Positions 7,761 to 15,425 of a stretch of DNA of 18,241 nt are shown here, piece by piece (within the stretch, counting starts at the first letter, position 1; each line of letters starts with the position of its first letter). The stretch comes from an uncultured Fretibacterium sp. (lineage in GTDB: Bacteria; Synergistota; Synergistia; Synergistales; Aminobacteriaceae): NCBI GenBank assembly GCA_937915835.1, contig CALGHA010000096.1, positions 1 through 18,241 on the forward strand. Reading direction: 5' to 3'. The notes under the pieces were generated by a model. That model had not been told where the DNA came from. It did no database searches and saw nothing but the letters and a program-made list of their open reading frames with translations. Made by a program: the position numbers and the translations under genes.

Positions 7761-7809
7761 GTTTAATCCTCTCTGTGAAATTTTTTCTCGTGAGATTATA
7801 ACTCAATAT

Positions 7810-7837
7810 TTGACATTTTCGGTTTTACTGATAAAAT
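7810..7837 (+). promoter_or_regulatory. Sigma-70-type promoter of the tRNA-Gln gene
   Basis: A perfect TTGACA (7810-7815) and TAAAAT (7832-7837) are separated by 16 bases. The implied start near 7844 lies about 29 bases before the mature tRNA. Confidence 0.65.
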
Positions 7838-7872
7838 TTCCTAGTGCTTTACGAAAAGCGACACTTACATTT

Positions 7873-7946
7873 TGGGAATTGGTGCAACGGCAGCACGCTT
7901 GACTCTGGATCAAGTAATTGGGGTTCGAATCCCTGATTCCCAGCCA
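7873..7946 (+). tRNA. tRNA-Gln (anticodon CUG)
   Basis: The cloverleaf folds fully by hand. The acceptor pairs TGGGAAT with ATTCCCA, the D stem GTGC with GCAC, and the anticodon stem CTTGA with TCAAG around the loop CTCTGGA, which puts CTG at the anticodon and so reads CAG. The T arm has the usual TTCGAAT loop, with two G-T pairs in its stem. The discriminator is G and CCA is encoded (7944-7946). It has its own promoter and terminator. Confidence 0.96.
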
Positions 7947-7975
7947 TTAATTTTTTAAGACGACGGAAGAAATTA

Positions 7976-8016
7976 TTCCCTGTTTAGAGCAAAAATCTGA
8001 GCGGGAAATTTTTTTT
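7976..8016 (+). terminator. Rho-independent terminator after tRNA-Gln
   Basis: A long stem pairs TTCCC and GTTTAGA (7976-7987, one bulged T) with TCTGAGCGGGAA (7996-8007) around the loop GCAAAAA. Eight T follow (8009-8016). It isolates the tRNA from the symporter gene. Confidence 0.8.
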
Positions 8017-8104
8017 GTCAACTCATCACTTGCTAGAAAAAATTCACGTTCAGAGCAAAACCATTTTCACACGCTAAAATATTCAGAGAAGGAGAAAAAT
8101 TTTC

Positions 8105-9499
8105 ATGCTCATATTCATATTTCTTTACGCAATAATCCTTGTCATGCTCGGTGTCATAATCGGCCGGCGTGCAAAATCAGCTTCGGACTTTTTCGTAGCT
8201 GGACGAAACTTTAACTCCGGGCTTCTCTTCACGACTTTAATCGCGGCTAATCTGGGTGCAGGTTCAACCGTCGGAGTTACGGCTTTAGCATATCAACACG
8301 GATTATCGGCTTGGTGGTGGATTGGGAGCGCGGGGATTGGCTCATTAATTCTTGCGTTCATCGTAGGACCTAAAATTTGGAGGATTGCGCGTGAGAATAA
8401 TTATTACACTCTGAGCGATTATCTTGATAAACGTTACAGCAAGGCATTTTCCGGATTTATTTCGTTCATGATGGCAATAGGGACGCTTGCATTATTCTCC
8501 GGCCAATTGCTGGGAATTGCGTGGATACTTGAAGTTGTCGCGAATGTCCCGAAATTCGAGGGCGTAATAATCGGAGCTGTCGTTACGACGTTATATTTTG
8601 CCGCCGGAGGTTTGTTGTCGAGCGCGTTCGTGAATATTATTGAGGTCGCTGTAATTCTCGCAGGATTTATTATCGCGTTGCCTTTCGTCTGGAATTATGC
8701 GGGAGGACTTGAGGGCTTTAAAGCGAACGTTACGAGTGAGACGTATTTTGACTTTTACGGAATGGGAAGCACGGCGATTATCGGTTATATCGTAATGCTT
8801 GTGCCGTCGTTCTTTATCTCGCCTGGCTTAATCGGAAAAGTTTTTGCGGCTAAGAATGAACGTGCTATCAAAATCGGAACTGCCTTAAACGGTCTTGTGC
8901 AGTTAATTTTCGCGGTAATCCCCGTAATTATCGGCATGGCGGCATTCGCTTGTTTTCCCGGACTTTCACGCGCGGATTTAGCTCTTCCCACAGCTATGAA
9001 GAACATGATGCCGTTTTACGCTGCTTCTCTTGCATTGGCCGGAATATTCGCTGCTGAAGTGAGTACGGCTGATACAGTTTTATACATGCTCGCCGGTTCA
9101 ATTATCAACGACATCTACAAACGTTTCTTTAATCCCGGAATTTCCGACAAAAAATTATTGCTTCTCTCACGGCTCACGAGTTTAGTTTGCGGGATTATCG
9201 GAGTTATTCTCGCTTTAAGGCTTGAAAGCATAATTTCAGCGTTGACGATATTTTACTCGTTAATGAGCGTATCATTAGCCGCGCCGTTAGTTTTTGGCTT
9301 GTTCACGAAGAGGGCCTCTAACTTCGGAGCTATTGCGTCGGCTTTGGGCGGAATAATCTTGACACTTTATATTACGTTCTGCGTTGAGTCGGCTTCGGTA
9401 GATTTTGGCTTCGTCAGGCTGAACGCGTCTACGTGCGGGATAATTTTCTCATGTATAATTATGTCGCTTTCGATGATTAAGAGTAATAATAATTTTTGA
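8105..9499 (+). CDS. Sodium:solute symporter family protein (SSS)
   Basis: An inner-membrane, sodium-coupled carrier; the solute cannot be named from sequence. At 464 aa with about 12-13 hydrophobic segments it fits the SSS family. The N-terminal pattern is typical: a first helix, then the polar stretch SASDFFVAGRNF near residues 24-35, then LGAGSTVGVTALAYQHG in the second helix region. Another family-like stretch is FAAEVSTADTVLYMLAGSI near 315. The ATG has GGAG followed by AAAAATTTTC, the standard spacing here. The tRNA terminator lies upstream, so it needs its own promoter; the leader has a TAAAAT at 8075-8080 but no convincing -35. The DUF262 gene follows 33 bases later and may be co-transcribed. 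Confidence 0.88.
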   Translation: MLIFIFLYAIILVMLGVIIGRRAKSASDFFVAGRNFNSGLLFTTLIAANLGAGSTVGVTALAYQHGLSAWWWIGSAGIGSLILAFIVGPKIWRIARENNYYTLSDYLDKRYSKAFSGFISFMMAIGTLALFSGQLLGIAWILEVVANVPKFEGVIIGAVVTTLYFAAGGLLSSAFVNIIEVAVILAGFIIALPFVWNYAGGLEGFKANVTSETYFDFYGMGSTAIIGYIVMLVPSFFISPGLIGKVFAAKNERAIKIGTALNGLVQLIFAVIPVIIGMAAFACFPGLSRADLALPTAMKNMMPFYAASLALAGIFAAEVSTADTVLYMLAGSIINDIYKRFFNPGISDKKLLLLSRLTSLVCGIIGVILALRLESIISALTIFYSLMSVSLAAPLVFGLFTKRASNFGAIASALGGIILTLYITFCVESASVDFGFVRLNASTCGIIFSCIIMSLSMIKSNNNF

Positions 9500-9532
9500 G
9501 GCAATAACTTATTAAGGAGAAATTTTACGCGT

Positions 9533-11176
9533 ATGATTAACGGTAGCGAATATCCTCTTGAGAAAATATTTAGCGCTGAGTTTAATTACGAAATCCCCCC
9601 TTTTCAGCGGCCTTATGCTTGGAATGAGGACAATGCAGGCGAACTCTTTGATGACCTCTTCAATTTCTGGCTCGACAATAAAGCTAACGATGAGCAATAT
9701 TTTCTTGGGAGCGTTGTTCTTGAGAAACAGCCGCATTCTCCCAAATCAATCGTAATTGACGGACAACAGAGGCTTACGACTTTAACAATTTTATTCTCAG
9801 TCATGGCCTCAAAATTCCCGGAAGGAAGCGATGATCGAGCAAATTTTTCTGTGTTCATCAATGAGCCCGGAGGACTTGCAAGGTCAGCTCAGCCAAGATT
9901 AAAAATCAGGGACAAGGATAATCATTTTTTCAAGCGATATGTTCAGGACATAGATATTGAAGGTCTCGTTAAACTTGTACCGGAAAATCAGGACACCGAA
10001 GCTAAAGCTAATATCATAAAGAACGCTAAACTCCTTCTTGAGAGGATTAATGATAACTTGAAGACTCCGACAGAAATTAAGGAGTTCGGAGCATTTCTTG
10101 TTACTCGCTGTTTTCTCGTTACAGTCTCAACACCGACCACACAATCAGCTTTCAGAATTTTTTCCGTCTTGAACACTCGCGGATTAGACTTACTTGTTAC
10201 GGATATTCTGAAGGCAGATATTATCAGCGCAATCGATGAAGCTAAACGCGACGTTTACAACACAATCTGGGAAGAGACAGAGAACGAAATAGGCCGCTCG
10301 GATTTCACGGATTTATTCAACGTAATACGGATGATAAAGCTCAAGGTTAAACCCCGTGAAAATTTGCTTGACGAGTTCAACAAAAAGATACTTCCTAAGC
10401 CTTCAAGTGATGACGCAAAGAATTTCATTGACAATGTTATTATTCCTTATTCTGACGCGGTTATCTTCGTCAAACGGACTAAACCTAATGAGTATTTACA
10501 GTGGCTGAACAGGGTTGATAATTCCGACTGGGTACCTGTTGCGGCGGCTTATTTCGCTAAGTTTGGTGATAATCCTGACTTCTTCAAGAAACTGGAGCGT
10601 CTTGCTGCGTACATGCTGGCATTGTCATTCGGAGTAAACAAGAGAATTGATAGATACGCAAAAGTTTTAGCGGATATTGAGGCGGCTTCTGACGCTAAGA
10701 CATTCGGGAGCAATATTGAGTTATCAGCTCAGGAGAAACAAGATTTTATCGCTGCTCTTAACACGGATATTTATTTTATGTGGTCAACACGAAGAAAGTA
10801 TTTAATCCTCAGGCTAGATTCCTTTATGTCAGCAGGAGGAGCACAATATAATCCTTCGATTTTCACGGTTGAACACGTCTTGCCTCATGCTGTAGCTCCC
10901 GGCAGTGAATGGGCTAAATTGTGGCCTGACACGAACGAACGCGATAATTTACGGGAAAAAATCGGAAATCTTGTGCCGCTTGAGAGACGTGCAAATTCAC
11001 GAGCAAGAAATTTTGATTTTGACAAGAAGAAATCAGCTTACTTCTTCAAATATGGGGCGTCGTCTTACATTCTCACTAATGAGCTCAGAAATATAAACTC
11101 ATGGACCCCCCAAGTTGTAGAAGACAGGCAAAAACGCTTGCTTCAAATTTATCGCGATAAGTGGGAATTAAATTAG
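9533..11176 (+). CDS. DUF262/DUF1524 fused GmrSD-like restriction nuclease
   Basis: Probably a standalone anti-phage enzyme. The best-known relative, GmrSD, cuts DNA with sugar-modified hydroxymethylcytosine in an NTP-stimulated way. The N-terminal DUF262 domain (GmrS-like) shows IPPFQRPYAW at residues 21-30 and the catalytic DGQQRLTTL motif with Asp76-Arg80. The C-terminal DUF1524 domain (GmrD-like, His-Me/HNH nuclease) shows TVEHVLPH with Glu447-His448, then IGNLVPLE and an Asn-rich stretch followed by FDFDKKK. At 547 aa both halves appear complete and in one chain. AAGGAG lies 13 bases before the ATG. No methylase or specificity subunit is nearby, as expected for a modification-dependent enzyme. 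The target modification is unknown. It ends in TAG. Confidence 0.9.
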   Translation: MINGSEYPLEKIFSAEFNYEIPPFQRPYAWNEDNAGELFDDLFNFWLDNKANDEQYFLGSVVLEKQPHSPKSIVIDGQQRLTTLTILFSVMASKFPEGSDDRANFSVFINEPGGLARSAQPRLKIRDKDNHFFKRYVQDIDIEGLVKLVPENQDTEAKANIIKNAKLLLERINDNLKTPTEIKEFGAFLVTRCFLVTVSTPTTQSAFRIFSVLNTRGLDLLVTDILKADIISAIDEAKRDVYNTIWEETENEIGRSDFTDLFNVIRMIKLKVKPRENLLDEFNKKILPKPSSDDAKNFIDNVIIPYSDAVIFVKRTKPNEYLQWLNRVDNSDWVPVAAAYFAKFGDNPDFFKKLERLAAYMLALSFGVNKRIDRYAKVLADIEAASDAKTFGSNIELSAQEKQDFIAALNTDIYFMWSTRRKYLILRLDSFMSAGGAQYNPSIFTVEHVLPHAVAPGSEWAKLWPDTNERDNLREKIGNLVPLERRANSRARNFDFDKKKSAYFFKYGASSYILTNELRNINSWTPQVVEDRQKRLLQIYRDKWELN

Positions 11177-11186
11177 CACAAAAAAT

Positions 11187-11221
11187 CCCTGAGAGATTAA
11201 TTCACGTTCAGGCTCTCAGGG
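11187..11221. terminator. Terminator between two convergent genes
   Basis: A perfect 9-bp stem pairs CCCTGAGAG (11187-11195) with CTCTCAGGG (11213-11221) around a 17-base loop. On the minus strand it is followed by six T, a good terminator for the FAD gene. On the plus strand the tail is AAAAATTTT, weaker, but it may serve the nuclease gene as well. Confidence 0.75.
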
Positions 11222-11234
11222 AAAAATTTTCTCA

Positions 11235-13466
11235 TTATTTCGTTCCTGCCGCTGCAATCGCTGCCCTTACAATCACATCAACAGCTTCACCCTTTGTAAC
11301 AGGCTTACTATAATTAAATTCGTGTTCAATCCCGTAAATGTTCAATATTCCCAGCCAGGCTAAACTTTCAACGTATTCTGAGTTCTTATGCTTGCCAATC
11401 TTAAATGGAAGACGAGTATTTTTCGGTCTCGCAATTTCCTTCAACATTGGGAATTCTTCGTAAACTAATTTTGCGAGTTCTCCTCGTGATAATATCCCGT
11501 TAATTTTATCCGGCTGAATATCGCTCACAATTCCGACGGCTTTTTGTGCTTTCGAGATTATATCGGCGGCTTGAGGTTTGGTTATTATGTCATTAACGCC
11601 GAAAAGTCCCTTGTCATGGCCCCTGATAATCGCCATCGCTAAAACTGGATCGTCTAAGTCTTCGATATTGTAAGATGGAGCATGAGGATATTCATTCGGA
11701 GTGATTAAGCCGTAAAGATTTGAGAGCTGTATAGATTTATTCAGCGAGTGATTTTGCGGAACGTCGGAATAATTGCAAAGTGAGAGATTTACTCCTGAGT
11801 TTAGCAATGCCCATTGAACTCTTAACGGATGAATTTCTCGCGGCGGTCTGTTGTCGAGAGCAGAGATTGCGGCCAATGCTCCGGCGGCTTGCCCTGTCAT
11901 CATCGTAATCGGTTGAAGTCGAATTGCTCCGGCTGATAATCTCGTCATCGATAAATTTTTCTCGGCAGCGATTAATCCGTCCGTGTCCTCAGGAATTAAT
12001 ATATCCATAGGGACTTGGAACGGTCCGCGCGGTCTATTATTAATCATTGAGCTTGTTCGTTCTTCGAATTGCCACTCAAGATTTCCGTCTCCTGCTGCTC
12101 CGTGTAAATCGAGAATATAACCGCCGATTGCTATTGCGTCAGTAAATTCATGACTTGTCTGACCATCTCGATAGCTAAGAGAATTTCTCAGGATTTCTTG
12201 TGAAGTCAACGTGTGTTTAGCGATAATTCTTCGGCTTTCACGAACATAAGGGATTGGAGGCATTCTCTTTACGATTTCCTGCCATTCATAAGGAAGTCCC
12301 TTTGCCGCTTCCGGAAGAACTTTATTGTTATACTCATCGTGAGCAACTGACCAGTTTTCGCCGAGTTCATGCTGAATATAATAAATGAAGTGTAAAGTTT
12401 TCAGCAATGCTTCACGCTCAATCTGAAGTCTTACCCTTTTATCCTCAAGATATGAAACTGGCAAGCCTCGTTTTCCGTTCCAAGTGTAAGTGCCGGGATA
12501 ATCATTGCCCCAGTTTACGCAGGTCTTAGTGATGAATTCCCTTTTCTCTTTGCTGGCATCATATTGAAGATGATTTGAGGAGTCTGGAAGTCCTCTGTAT
12601 GCGTTGTGAGTTGCAAAATTTACAGGTGTCTCAACCGGATAAACATTTCTGAAGTTGAAGCCGTCCTTTGTAACATAGCTCTCATAATTTTTCTTCGCGA
12701 TTTCGTAGCCCGGAAGCGGTGAACGTACTCGCAAATGAACAGGAATACTTCCGCCGTAATCTCGAATTATCGCTGTCCACGTAATTTCTTGGATCATAGC
12801 GTCTTTATCTATAAATCTTCCTGACGCATTCCCTGCCCTGTACAAAGTCTTAGCAAGAGGCAAAACATCTCCGTATTCGGTCGCATCGATTAAGACTTTA
12901 CACGTAAATTTTCTCGTTCCTGTCGGAGTTTTAACGCTTACGCCTGAGATTGTTCGGGCTTTTTTCTGGACTTCGATAACTTCTGAACTCATGAGAAAGT
13001 CAAGCGTTCCTCTTCGTCTTGCGTCGTTGACCATCGCGATTAAGGCTTCCTGACCGATATGAGGCTCAAAAGCTAGGCTGTTAGAGTTCCAGTAACATGT
13101 TCCCATTGATTTGCCTCGTACGTCGTAATAAGATTTTATGCGATTTATGAACTCTAAATATATTCCGCTTTTTTGTCGGCTCATGTCGTCCATTGTTGAG
13201 ACTCCGGCGGCTGTAGCTTGTCCACCGATCCATGTGCTTGGTTCAACGACTAAGACGCTTGACCCCATTCTTGCGGCTTGGATTGCGGCGGAAATTCCTC
13301 CTGTTCCTGCTCCTGCTATGATTATGTCGTAAGAACTTCGGGGAGTTCGTGATGCTCCGAAAGAGATATTTGCTGAGAGAAGAATTATGAACATGCATAT
13401 GAAGATTTTGCGTGATAATTTTGCTAATGAAGTTGTTGAAGATGATGAAAACTCTATGACACTCAA
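11235..13466 (-). CDS. Exported FAD-dependent oxidoreductase with SLH-like C-terminal tail
   Basis: A flavoprotein of the FAD_oxidored (PF12831-like) family, substrate unknown. After a basic start, a hydrophobic stretch IFICMFIILLSANISFG is a likely signal peptide, so it probably acts outside the cytoplasmic membrane. The FAD-binding GxGxxG reads AGAGTGGISAA, followed by VVEPSTWIGGQATAAG; the second FAD contact is MMTGQAAGALAA. The last 160 or so residues hold three weak SLH-like segments (for example AWLGILN followed by PVTKGEAVDVIVRA), suggesting envelope anchoring. I chose the TTG at 13466 because AGGAGGG sits 12 bases before it. Earlier starts at 13520 and 13670 have no Shine-Dalgarno, and the latter would overlap ribD. 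The predicted product is 743 aa. Confidence 0.82.
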   Translation of the reverse strand: MSVIEFSSSSTTSLAKLSRKIFICMFIILLSANISFGASRTPRSSYDIIIAGAGTGGISAAIQAARMGSSVLVVEPSTWIGGQATAAGVSTMDDMSRQKSGIYLEFINRIKSYYDVRGKSMGTCYWNSNSLAFEPHIGQEALIAMVNDARRRGTLDFLMSSEVIEVQKKARTISGVSVKTPTGTRKFTCKVLIDATEYGDVLPLAKTLYRAGNASGRFIDKDAMIQEITWTAIIRDYGGSIPVHLRVRSPLPGYEIAKKNYESYVTKDGFNFRNVYPVETPVNFATHNAYRGLPDSSNHLQYDASKEKREFITKTCVNWGNDYPGTYTWNGKRGLPVSYLEDKRVRLQIEREALLKTLHFIYYIQHELGENWSVAHDEYNNKVLPEAAKGLPYEWQEIVKRMPPIPYVRESRRIIAKHTLTSQEILRNSLSYRDGQTSHEFTDAIAIGGYILDLHGAAGDGNLEWQFEERTSSMINNRPRGPFQVPMDILIPEDTDGLIAAEKNLSMTRLSAGAIRLQPITMMTGQAAGALAAISALDNRPPREIHPLRVQWALLNSGVNLSLCNYSDVPQNHSLNKSIQLSNLYGLITPNEYPHAPSYNIEDLDDPVLAMAIIRGHDKGLFGVNDIITKPQAADIISKAQKAVGIVSDIQPDKINGILSRGELAKLVYEEFPMLKEIARPKNTRLPFKIGKHKNSEYVESLAWLGILNIYGIEHEFNYSKPVTKGEAVDVIVRAAIAAAGTK

Positions 13467-13498
13467 AATAGTAAATGCCCTCCTGAGAATAAAAATAA

Positions 13499-13527
13499 TT
13501 GTAAATAATACACCTGACATGTAAAAT
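13499..13527 (+). promoter_or_regulatory. Candidate promoter of ribD
   Basis: TTGTAA (13499-13504) and TAAAAT (13522-13527) are spaced by exactly 17 bases. The implied start near 13534 leaves a leader of only about 25 bases, too short for an FMN riboswitch. Confidence 0.45.
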
Positions 13528-13557
13528 TCAAGCAAAAACTTTTTGGAGGTTCCTAAA

Positions 13558-14730
13558 ATTTCACACGATATTTTCATGAAACGCGCGCTGTCTCTAGCTT
13601 CACTCGGACTTAAGCGAACGTCGCCGAACCCGTTAGTCGGCTGTGTAATCGTCAAGAATAATATTATCATCGGTGAGGGCTGGCATCACGAATACGGGAA
13701 ATCTCACGCGGAAATTGAAGCTCTTAACGATGCAAAATCTCGCGGTGAAGATGTCAGAGGTTCGACGGTTTACGTTACTCTTGAGCCTTGTTCGCATTAC
13801 GGGAAAACTCCGCCTTGTGCTAATCGTTTAGTTCAAGAGGGAATTTCTGAAGTCGTAATTGCTATGAGAGATCCCAATCCCAAAGTTGACGGTAAAGGCA
13901 TAAAGATTTTGCGTGAAGCCGGAATAAAAGTTGTTGAGCTTCCAGATTTTGAGGACGACGCGAAATTTCTGAACAGGGGATTTATTTTTGTGCATAAATA
14001 TTCACGTCCGTTCGTAACGCTCAAAGCCGCAATGAGTTTAGACGGCCGAATGTGTTTATCGAATGGCTCAAGTAAGTGGCTCACTGGGAAATTGGCCAGA
14101 ATTAAAGCTCATGAGATACGTGCAGAAAATGACGCTGTCTTAGTCGGAGTGAATACGGTTCTTCGTGATAATCCTGAACTGACAGTTCGGAACGTTAAGG
14201 GGATTAATCCTGTTCGTGTAATTCTTGACGCAAATCTCTCAACTCCTCCTGACGCAAAAGTTTTAGGCGATGACGGGAAATGTATAATTCTTACGTCGGA
14301 ATATGCTGAAGACGAGAAAGTGAGAATGCTTGAGAGTAAGGGCGTAAAAGTTTTCAGAGTTTCAGAACAAAATGACGTTTCACTTGAGAACGCAAAAATT
14401 TCTGAGGAGACGGGAGAAAAAATTTTGCCGGAAAAAAGAAATCTTCACATAAACTTGAAACTCGCGCTTGAGCTTTTAGCTTCACAGGGAATATTAACTC
14501 TCATGGTTGAAGGAGGCCCGGAAGTTTTGAGCAGTTTCTTGCGTGATGGAGTTGCTGATTACGTGAATTTATTCTTTGCTCCGAAAATTTTAGGCGAAGG
14601 ACGAGGTTTTAACTTTCACATGAACTTTAGCGAGATTAAAGATACTTTTAGGCTGAATAATATTAAGACTTGCCAGCTTGGCGATGATTTCATGATAGAA
14701 GGAAGATTGACATGTTCACCGGACTTATAG
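13558..14730 (+). CDS. ribD: Bifunctional pyrimidine deaminase/reductase of riboflavin synthesis
   Basis: Catalyses the second and third steps from GTP to riboflavin: deamination, then NADPH-dependent ribose reduction. The N-terminal deaminase has the zinc site His50-Ala-Glu52 and Cys78 to Cys87 in PCSHYGKTPPC, after TSPNPLVGCVIV. The reductase follows, with TLKAAMSLDGRM, GVNTVLRDNPELTVR and MVEGGPEVLSSFL. The start is odd. GGAGG (13545-13549) is the only Shine-Dalgarno, and the in-frame codon at proper distance is ATT (13558), which gives the N-terminal length normal for RibD. A TTG at 13543 overlaps the Shine-Dalgarno itself, and the first ATG (13576) is 26 bases away and would shorten the first helix. 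It overlaps ribE by 19 bp and ends in TAG. Confidence 0.93.
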   Translation: MSHDIFMKRALSLASLGLKRTSPNPLVGCVIVKNNIIIGEGWHHEYGKSHAEIEALNDAKSRGEDVRGSTVYVTLEPCSHYGKTPPCANRLVQEGISEVVIAMRDPNPKVDGKGIKILREAGIKVVELPDFEDDAKFLNRGFIFVHKYSRPFVTLKAAMSLDGRMCLSNGSSKWLTGKLARIKAHEIRAENDAVLVGVNTVLRDNPELTVRNVKGINPVRVILDANLSTPPDAKVLGDDGKCIILTSEYAEDEKVRMLESKGVKVFRVSEQNDVSLENAKISEETGEKILPEKRNLHINLKLALELLASQGILTLMVEGGPEVLSSFLRDGVADYVNLFFAPKILGEGRGFNFHMNFSEIKDTFRLNNIKTCQLGDDFMIEGRLTCSPDL

Positions 14731-15350
14731 AGACAATCGGGACAGTGAAGAAATTTCATCAGACCGGCCAATTTTACACGCTTACGATTGAGGCTGATAA
14801 TTTCGCGGATGAGTTAAAGCTCGGTCAATCCGTGAGTGTCAGCGGAGCATGCTTAACTGTAACTCGCAATGACGCAAAGAGTTTTGACGTTGAGATGATG
14901 CGCGAGACGTTTATACGTACATGGTTCGGGCGAAATCTTCACACGGGAACGCGGGTAAATCTTGAACGAGCTATGAAGTTGACTGACAGATTAGACGGTC
15001 ATTTAGTGTTAGGACATGTTGACGGGATTGCGACTTTGCGGGAAATTCACGGGACTGACACGAAAGAGATTATTTTTGTGCCTGAAGATAAGAGCTTATT
15101 GCGTGGAATTGTCGAGAAAGGTTCAGTTGCGATTGACGGCGTTAGCTTGACGGTTATTAACGTGAACGATAAAAATTTTTCGGTCGGGTTAATTCCTGCC
15201 ACTCTTGAAGCTACAACATTGGGAGGTCTCAAAGCCGGTAGTATAATTAATCTTGAGACTGATATATTAGGCAAATATGTTGAGCGTCTTTTGTCGCCGA
15301 ATAAAGATAAAGACAGAGGAGATTATTTGACTTCGTTATTATCGTTGTAA
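14712..15350 (+). CDS. ribE: Riboflavin synthase, alpha-type
   Basis: Dismutates two 6,7-dimethyl-8-ribityllumazine molecules into riboflavin and the pyrimidine precursor. The start MFTGLIE is the family's hallmark, with GGA 8 bases before the ATG. Two lumazine-binding repeats are visible: the first with LGQSVSVSGACLTV near residues 38-51, the second with GSVAIDGVSLTVI near 137-149. The link segment LDGHLVLGHVDG (about 94-105) is typical. At 212 aa it is of normal length. It overlaps the end of ribD, so the two are translated together. After its stop the rib order is broken by the ankyrin gene and its poly-C promoter. Confidence 0.95.
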   Translation: MFTGLIETIGTVKKFHQTGQFYTLTIEADNFADELKLGQSVSVSGACLTVTRNDAKSFDVEMMRETFIRTWFGRNLHTGTRVNLERAMKLTDRLDGHLVLGHVDGIATLREIHGTDTKEIIFVPEDKSLLRGIVEKGSVAIDGVSLTVINVNDKNFSVGLIPATLEATTLGGLKAGSIINLETDILGKYVERLLSPNKDKDRGDYLTSLLSL

Positions 15351-15357
15351 TTGCCGA

Positions 15358-15389
15358 TTGATTTATACCCCCCCCCCTTTATGTATAAT
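15358..15389 (+). promoter_or_regulatory. Candidate phase-variable promoter of the ankyrin gene
   Basis: A perfect -10 TATAAT (15384-15389) is preceded by TTGATT (15358-15363, matching TTGA of the -35). The spacer is 20 bases and contains the ten-C run. Loss of two or three C would bring it to 17-18, the best range for sigma-70. Confidence 0.5.
15368..15377 (+). repeat. Homopolymeric tract of ten C
   Basis: Ten consecutive C, the only homopolymer run of G or C of this length I see in the window. It lies 18 bases after the ribE stop and 48 bases before the ankyrin start, outside any coding region. Confidence 0.95.
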
Positions 15390-15425
15390 TCACGCAAAAT
15401 TCTTGCATAAGGGGAAATTTTATTC

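Noticed and set aside
7795..7800. Minus-strand TATAAT upstream of the UDP-glucuronate decarboxylase
   Set aside because: A perfect -10 at a plausible distance, but no -35-like hexamer at 16-18 bases; a promoter probably exists here but I cannot define it.
8041..11211. 13-mer AATTCACGTTCAG shared by the symporter leader and the loop of the terminator at 11187
   Set aside because: A 13-base match between two places in an 18-kb window is expected by chance about as often as seen.
13467..13557. FMN riboswitch upstream of ribD
   Set aside because: The leader is too short and none of the conserved RFN blocks is visible.
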